Assembly (NCBI RefSeq): GCF_964063345.1
Contig: NZ_OZ061318.1
Coordinates: forward strand, 3,286,001-3,350,000
Source: Pseudomonas lini
GTDB taxonomy: Bacteria; Pseudomonadota; Gammaproteobacteria; Pseudomonadales; Pseudomonadaceae
Length of the DNA: 64,000 nucleotides
Direction: 5' to 3'
Part shown: positions 59,980-64,000 of the stretch, one piece after another
Layout of the letters: every line of letters begins with the position of its first letter
How positions within the stretch are numbered: position 1 is the first letter of the stretch
The notes under the pieces: generated by a model
Seen by the model: only the letters and a program-made list of their open reading frames with translations
Database searches by the model: none
Told to the model about the DNA's origin: nothing
Made by a program: the position numbers and the translations under genes

Positions 59980-61917
59980 TTAGCCCTTGGGCTTGGGAAA
60001 CGCGGCATTGATGTTGGCGTCGATACTGGCCTTGATGCCCTGGCCATCAGGCGTGGCGCCAGCGCCGCCGCCATTGTTCAGATGCAGCACGCCGCCGGTG
60101 TTGAACTCGGCATCACCGCTGGCATAGAAGCTGATTTGCACGCCGGTCAGGTTGATCTGGCCGCTGGCATTGAGCTCCAGGATGCTTTCACCACAGACCA
60201 GCCGCAGGTTCTCACCCACTTCAATGACGTAGCTCTGGCTGATGCTGTCGGTCTTGCGCTGACCCACCGAAAGAATGTCTTCCTGTTTGACGATACGCAG
60301 GCGGTTGTTGCCGATGGTCACCGTCTCGTTATGCCCGATGCTCTTGTTGCGGTCGTGGCCCACCGAGTGGCTTTCATCCACCTCGACCACGATGTCCTGA
60401 TTGCGCTCGGCATGGATGTACAGTTGCTCGGCGCCTTTCTTGTCTTCCATGCGGATTTCGTTGAAGTTCGCCGGTGTGCCGCCCTTGCTCGAACGGCTTT
60501 TCATGCCGCTTTGGGTGGCATTTTCCGGCAAGTCGTAGGGCACGGTTTGTTCAGCGTTGTAGACGCGGCCGGTGATGATTGGCCGGTCCGGATCGCCTTC
60601 GAGGAAGCTGACGATCACTTCCTGGCCGATCCGTGGGATCTGCATCGAGCCCCAGTTTTTTCCGGCCCAGGATTGCGACACACGTATCCAGCAGGAGCTG
60701 TTTTCGTTGGACTGGTCGTGGCGGTCCCAATAGAAGTGCACCTTCACCCGGCCGAATTGGTCGGTCCAGATTTCCTCGCCCTTGGGGCCAACCACCAGTG
60801 CGGTCTGCGGGCCTTTGACGATAGGCCGATGGGTGTTGGGCAGGGGGCGGTAGCTTTGTTGCGCGTCGATGCAGGTCAGGCTGCTTTCGAACTGCGCCGA
60901 AGCGCCAGCGCCGCCGCTTTCCCCGCTTTCCTGGGAAATGTAGTAACGGGCGCCGACGATCAGGTATTCGCGGTTCTGGTCCTGGCGGCTGAAGCCGGTG
61001 AGGCTGAACAAATGACCCGACCCCAGGCCCCGGGCGTTGCCGGCCAACTCGACCTGTTCGTGCAGGGTCTGCAAGGCTTCGATGCGGGTGCGGGCGTAAT
61101 GTTCGCCGTCTGCACTTTGCACATAGGTGCCCGGATAGTCGTACAGCGGATAGTCGCCTGCGGTGTGCGGACGCGGCATGGCCGAGCGCACGTCAATTCG
61201 CGCGCTGGGGCGCTGAAAGTCGTAGTCGTTGAGTTCCAGTGAGCCCGGCTGGACTTCCTGGGCCAGGTGCCAATCGTGAATATGATCGCGTTCGCGCTGC
61301 TGTTCATTCTTCGGGTAGTAGGGCACCGAAGCATAGCCGGGCGCGCCGGTGTGAGCACCGTAAGCATCGGCCAACACCAGCACGTGACGACCCTGTTCAT
61401 GGCGGAAGAAGTAGTAGATCCCTTCCTGCTCCATCAGGCGGCTGACGAAATCGAAACTGGTTTCGCGATACTGCACGCAGTATTCCCACTCGCGATAGGG
61501 CCGGCTCAGGGCATCTTCGAAATCGGAAAAACCCAGGTCGCGAAAAACCTGTTTGATGATCTGCGGGATGGTCAGGTTCTGGAAAATCCGGCAATCGGAG
61601 GTGCGGGTCAGCAGCCATAGCCAGGGCCGCAGCGTGGCCTGGTAACTGGCGAACTGGCCCTGGTCGACGTTCTGGCTGCAACGGGCAACGATGCCATGGA
61701 AATAGCGCTCGCCACCGCCGTCCAGTTGCAGGCTCAGGCACATGGGTTTGCCCAGCAACTGGTTGAGGTCGATGGCGTTGTCCAGCGAGTGCAATTGCAG
61801 CTCATAGTTGAACAGCCGCCCCAGCTCTTCGCCGCCGCCCATGTCCTTGAGCAACAGCACATCCGGCCCCAGGGGGCTGGTGATTTTTGCCAGGCGTGAG
61901 AGTTGCTTGAATAGCAT
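59980..61917 (-). CDS. vgrG: T6SS spike protein VgrG (TssI)
   Basis: This 645-residue protein has the usual VgrG layout: a gp27-like N-terminal part (LFNYELQLHS, CVQYRETSFDFVSRLMEQEGIYYFF), the gp5 OB domain around GRVKVHFYWDRHDQ and SWAGKNWGSMQIPRIGQEVIVSFLEGDPDRPIITGRVYN, and a C-terminal beta-helix ending near residue 640. No added effector domain is present, so its cargo is the PAAR-Rhs protein encoded downstream. The four genes vgrG, eagR, rhs and the immunity gene form an apparent operon. Confidence 0.97.
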   Translation of the reverse strand: MLFKQLSRLAKITSPLGPDVLLLKDMGGGEELGRLFNYELQLHSLDNAIDLNQLLGKPMCLSLQLDGGGERYFHGIVARCSQNVDQGQFASYQATLRPWLWLLTRTSDCRIFQNLTIPQIIKQVFRDLGFSDFEDALSRPYREWEYCVQYRETSFDFVSRLMEQEGIYYFFRHEQGRHVLVLADAYGAHTGAPGYASVPYYPKNEQQRERDHIHDWHLAQEVQPGSLELNDYDFQRPSARIDVRSAMPRPHTAGDYPLYDYPGTYVQSADGEHYARTRIEALQTLHEQVELAGNARGLGSGHLFSLTGFSRQDQNREYLIVGARYYISQESGESGGAGASAQFESSLTCIDAQQSYRPLPNTHRPIVKGPQTALVVGPKGEEIWTDQFGRVKVHFYWDRHDQSNENSSCWIRVSQSWAGKNWGSMQIPRIGQEVIVSFLEGDPDRPIITGRVYNAEQTVPYDLPENATQSGMKSRSSKGGTPANFNEIRMEDKKGAEQLYIHAERNQDIVVEVDESHSVGHDRNKSIGHNETVTIGNNRLRIVKQEDILSVGQRKTDSISQSYVIEVGENLRLVCGESILELNASGQINLTGVQISFYASGDAEFNTGGVLHLNNGGGAGATPDGQGIKASIDANINAAFPKPKG

Positions 61918-61978
61918 CAGTTATCCCGTAAACGTTGTAATCGCCGCGCCGCTTTTTCCCTGCCGTAACCGGATCAAG

Positions 61979-62068
61979 TGTGGGAGCTGGCTTGCCTGCG
62001 ATAGCGGTGTGACATTCAGCATTGATGCCGATTGATACATCGCTATCGCAGGCAAGCCAGCTCCCACA
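61979..62068. repeat. REPIN, TGTGGGAGCTGGCTTGCC variant, between clpV and vgrG
   Basis: Perfect 28-bp inverted arms at 61979-62006 and 62041-62068. It separates clpV from vgrG on the minus strand and may limit read-through from the T6SS structural operon into the effector module. Confidence 0.92.
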
Positions 62069-62089
62069 CTGACGGCATTCCTTCAGGGG

Positions 62090-64000
62090 CTATGCGGCGT
62101 CGCTGAAGTCGTAGTGCAATTCGTTATCCCGGGCGCTGATCCGCACGCCTGCCAGCGCTTTGCCTTCGAGCATGCGGGTGAGGAACTCGCGGCTCATGTC
62201 CGGCAGCAGGCTGTTGGTCAGGATGGTGTCGATCATTCGCCCACCGCTTTCGGTTTCGGTGCAGCGGGAGACGATCAGGTCGATCACCGCGTCGTCGTAA
62301 TCGAAGGCCACTTTATGGGTGTTCTCCACGCGCTTTTTGATGCGGTTGAGTTGCAGGCGGGTAATGGCCTTGAGCATCTCGTCGCTGAGCGGGTAGTACG
62401 GAATGGTCACCAGGCGGCCCAGCAATGCCGGCGGGAAAATCTCCAGCAGCGGCTGGCGCAAGGCCTTGGCGATCTCTTCGGGCTCGGGCACGTTTTGCGG
62501 GTCTTTGCAGACCCGGGCAATCAACTCGGTGCCAGCGTTGGTGGTCAGCAGGATCAAGGTGTTCTTGAAGTCGATCACCCGGCCTTCGCCGTCCTCCATC
62601 ACGCCTTTGTCGAACACCTGGAAGAAGATCTCATGCACATCCGGGTGGGCTTTTTCCACCTCGTCCAGCAGCACCACGCTGTACGGTTTGCGCCGCACGG
62701 CTTCGGTCAGCACGCCGCCTTCGCCATAACCGATATAGCCCGGTGGCGCGCCCTTGAGTGTGGACACGGTGTGGGCTTCCTGGAATTCGCTCATGTTGAT
62801 GGTGATGACGTTCTGCTCACCGCCGTACATGGCTTCGGCCAAAGCCAGGGCGGTTTCGGTCTTGCCCACGCCGGAGGTGCCCGCGAGCATGAACACGCCA
62901 ATTGGTTTGCTCGGGTTGTCGAGGCCGGCGCGGGAGGTCTGGATGCGCTTGGCGATCATCTGCAAGGCATGGTCCTGGCCGATGATGCGTTTTTTCAGGT
63001 GCTGGTCGAGGTTGAGCACGGTTTCCAGTTCGTTACGGGCCATGCGGCCCACCGGAATCCCGGTCCAGTCAGCGACCACCGAGGCCACGGCCTGATAATC
63101 GACCGTCGGCAGAATCAGCGGGGTTTCACCTTGCAGGGCGGTCAGGCGCTGTTGCAGGTCCACCAGTTTCTCGCGCAGGGCGTGGCTGTCGTTACTGCCA
63201 ACGTCGCTGTCTACCACGCCGACGCTTTCGCGCAGGGTGGCGCGGGTGGCGAGCAGTTCGTCCACCAGGGTTTTCTCTTCGGCCCAGCGGCTTTCGAGTT
63301 CGGCCAGGCGTTCGCGCTCGGCGGCCAGCAGGTTTTCACTGTTGCTCTGACGGGCGCCGATGACGATGCCGATGGCGTGCTCGCGGGCGATGATTTGCAG
63401 TTCGGTTTCCAACGCCTCGATGCGGCGACGGCTGTCGTCCACTTCGGCCGGCACGGCGTGCAGGCTGATGGCGACCCGGGCGCAAGCGGTGTCCAGCAGG
63501 CTCACGGATTTGTCCGGCAACTGGCGCGCGGGGATGTAGCGATGGGAGAGCTTGACCGAAGCTTCCAGGGCTTCGTCGAGGATCTGCACCTGATGGTGTT
63601 TTTCCATGGTCGAGGCCACGCCGCGCATCATCAGCAGCGCCTTGTCTTCGGACGGCTCGGCGACTTGCACCACCTGGAAACGGCGGGTCAGGGCCGGGTC
63701 TTTCTCGATATGCTTCTTGTACTCGGCCCAGGTCGTGGCGGCCACGGTGCGCAGGGTGCCCCGGGCCAGGGCCGGTTTGAGCAGGTTGGCCGCGTCCCCG
63801 GTGCCGGCGGCGCCACCGGCACCTACCAGCGTGTGGGCTTCGTCGATAAACAGGATGATCGGTTTTGGCGAGGCCTGGACGTCTTCGATGACCTGGCGCA
63901 GGCGCTGTTCGAATTCACCTTTCATGCTCGCGCCGGCCTGCAACAGGCCGACGTCGAGGCTGCGCAGTTCCACGTCCTTGAGCGCTGGCGGCACGTCACC
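62090..64000 (-). CDS. clpV: T6SS AAA+ ATPase ClpV (TssH), N-terminal part missing at window edge
   Basis: The last 636 codons of a ClpB/ClpV-type unfoldase are present; the frame is open to the right edge, so the N-domain and first Walker A lie outside. Visible parts: the rest of the first AAA module (ILFIDEAHTLVGAGG), the coiled-coil middle region (about 63200-63500), and the second AAA module with Walker A GTSGVGKTE, Walker B VLLDEVEKAHPD and sensor LLTTNAGTELI. The sequence around the first module (GDVPPALKDVELRSLDVGLLQAG) and the adjoining vgrG favour ClpV over ClpB. ClpV recycles the contracted TssBC sheath. Confidence 0.95.
   Translation of the reverse strand, partial: GDVPPALKDVELRSLDVGLLQAGASMKGEFEQRLRQVIEDVQASPKPIILFIDEAHTLVGAGGAAGTGDAANLLKPALARGTLRTVAATTWAEYKKHIEKDPALTRRFQVVQVAEPSEDKALLMMRGVASTMEKHHQVQILDEALEASVKLSHRYIPARQLPDKSVSLLDTACARVAISLHAVPAEVDDSRRRIEALETELQIIAREHAIGIVIGARQSNSENLLAAERERLAELESRWAEEKTLVDELLATRATLRESVGVVDSDVGSNDSHALREKLVDLQQRLTALQGETPLILPTVDYQAVASVVADWTGIPVGRMARNELETVLNLDQHLKKRIIGQDHALQMIAKRIQTSRAGLDNPSKPIGVFMLAGTSGVGKTETALALAEAMYGGEQNVITINMSEFQEAHTVSTLKGAPPGYIGYGEGGVLTEAVRRKPYSVVLLDEVEKAHPDVHEIFFQVFDKGVMEDGEGRVIDFKNTLILLTTNAGTELIARVCKDPQNVPEPEEIAKALRQPLLEIFPPALLGRLVTIPYYPLSDEMLKAITRLQLNRIKKRVENTHKVAFDYDDAVIDLIVSRCTETESGGRMIDTILTNSLLPDMSREFLTRMLEGKALAGVRISARDNELHYDFSDAA

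Overview
The window is a high-GC stretch of a Pseudomonas chromosome, most likely the P. fluorescens group. This rests on gene order and on the repeats. From memory, uvrD / GGDEF-EAL gene / rccR / pycR-pycA-pycB, aspA-LysR / purE-purK, and pstSCAB-phoU / response regulator / M23 / CNNM / phoR-phoB / ubiA-ubiC / rubredoxin genes / HU appear in the same order in P. aeruginosa PAO1 (about PA5443 down to PA5348). Pseudomonas REP/REPIN elements sit in most of the longer gaps. No tRNA, rRNA, CRISPR array, prophage or insertion sequence was seen.

Layout. (1) 1-11.7 kb, conserved: end of a secreted protein gene, uvrD, a membrane PAS-GGDEF-EAL protein, the KDPG-responsive-type regulator rccR next to a perfect palindrome, a small basic protein gene, and pycR divergent from two-subunit pyruvate carboxylase pycAB. 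(2) 11.8-27 kb, accessory: an autotransporter, a polar amino-acid ABC permease and binding protein divergent from a homocysteine S-methyltransferase, a paiB-GNAT-GNAT operon divergent from a MocR/PdxR-type regulator, an acetylpolyamine amidohydrolase with a PotF-like binding protein, an AraC regulator, asparaginase and an alanine/glycine:cation symporter. (3) 27-36.6 kb: aspA, a LysR regulator, an AT-rich patch with a small metzincin protease, purEK, small envelope genes, a hexose-6-phosphate mutarotase, a YciA-type thioesterase and an MHS-family transporter. (4) 36.7-51.8 kb, the phosphate regulon: pstS, pstC, pstA, pstB, phoU, an orphan response regulator, an M23 protein, a CNNM-type protein, phoR-phoB with several Pho boxes, a small exported repeat protein, then ubiCA. 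(5) 52-53.9 kb: rubredoxin, rubredoxin reductase and an HU protein. (6) 54-64 kb: a type VI secretion effector island on the minus strand, in transcription order clpV (truncated by the window edge), vgrG, an Eag chaperone, a 1452-residue prePAAR-PAAR-Rhs protein with an HNH/AHH-like nuclease tip, and an ankyrin-SUFU-like gene in the immunity position.

The genes form several working units: anaplerosis and its regulation (rccR, pycR, pycAB); amide, amino-acid and polyamine catabolism (asparaginase, aspA, symporter, acetylpolyamine module); inorganic phosphate sensing and uptake (pst-phoU-phoBR); and interbacterial competition (T6SS/Rhs). The most unusual signals are the Rhs tip with its ankyrin-SUFU partner, a 12-bp-periodic array of DnaA-box-like sequences inside the linker of the MocR-type regulator, the small cytosolic-looking metzincin in AT-rich DNA, an intrinsic terminator in the purE leader, a terminator on the strand opposite its neighbouring genes near 25.2 kb, and oppositely oriented Pho boxes upstream of phoB.
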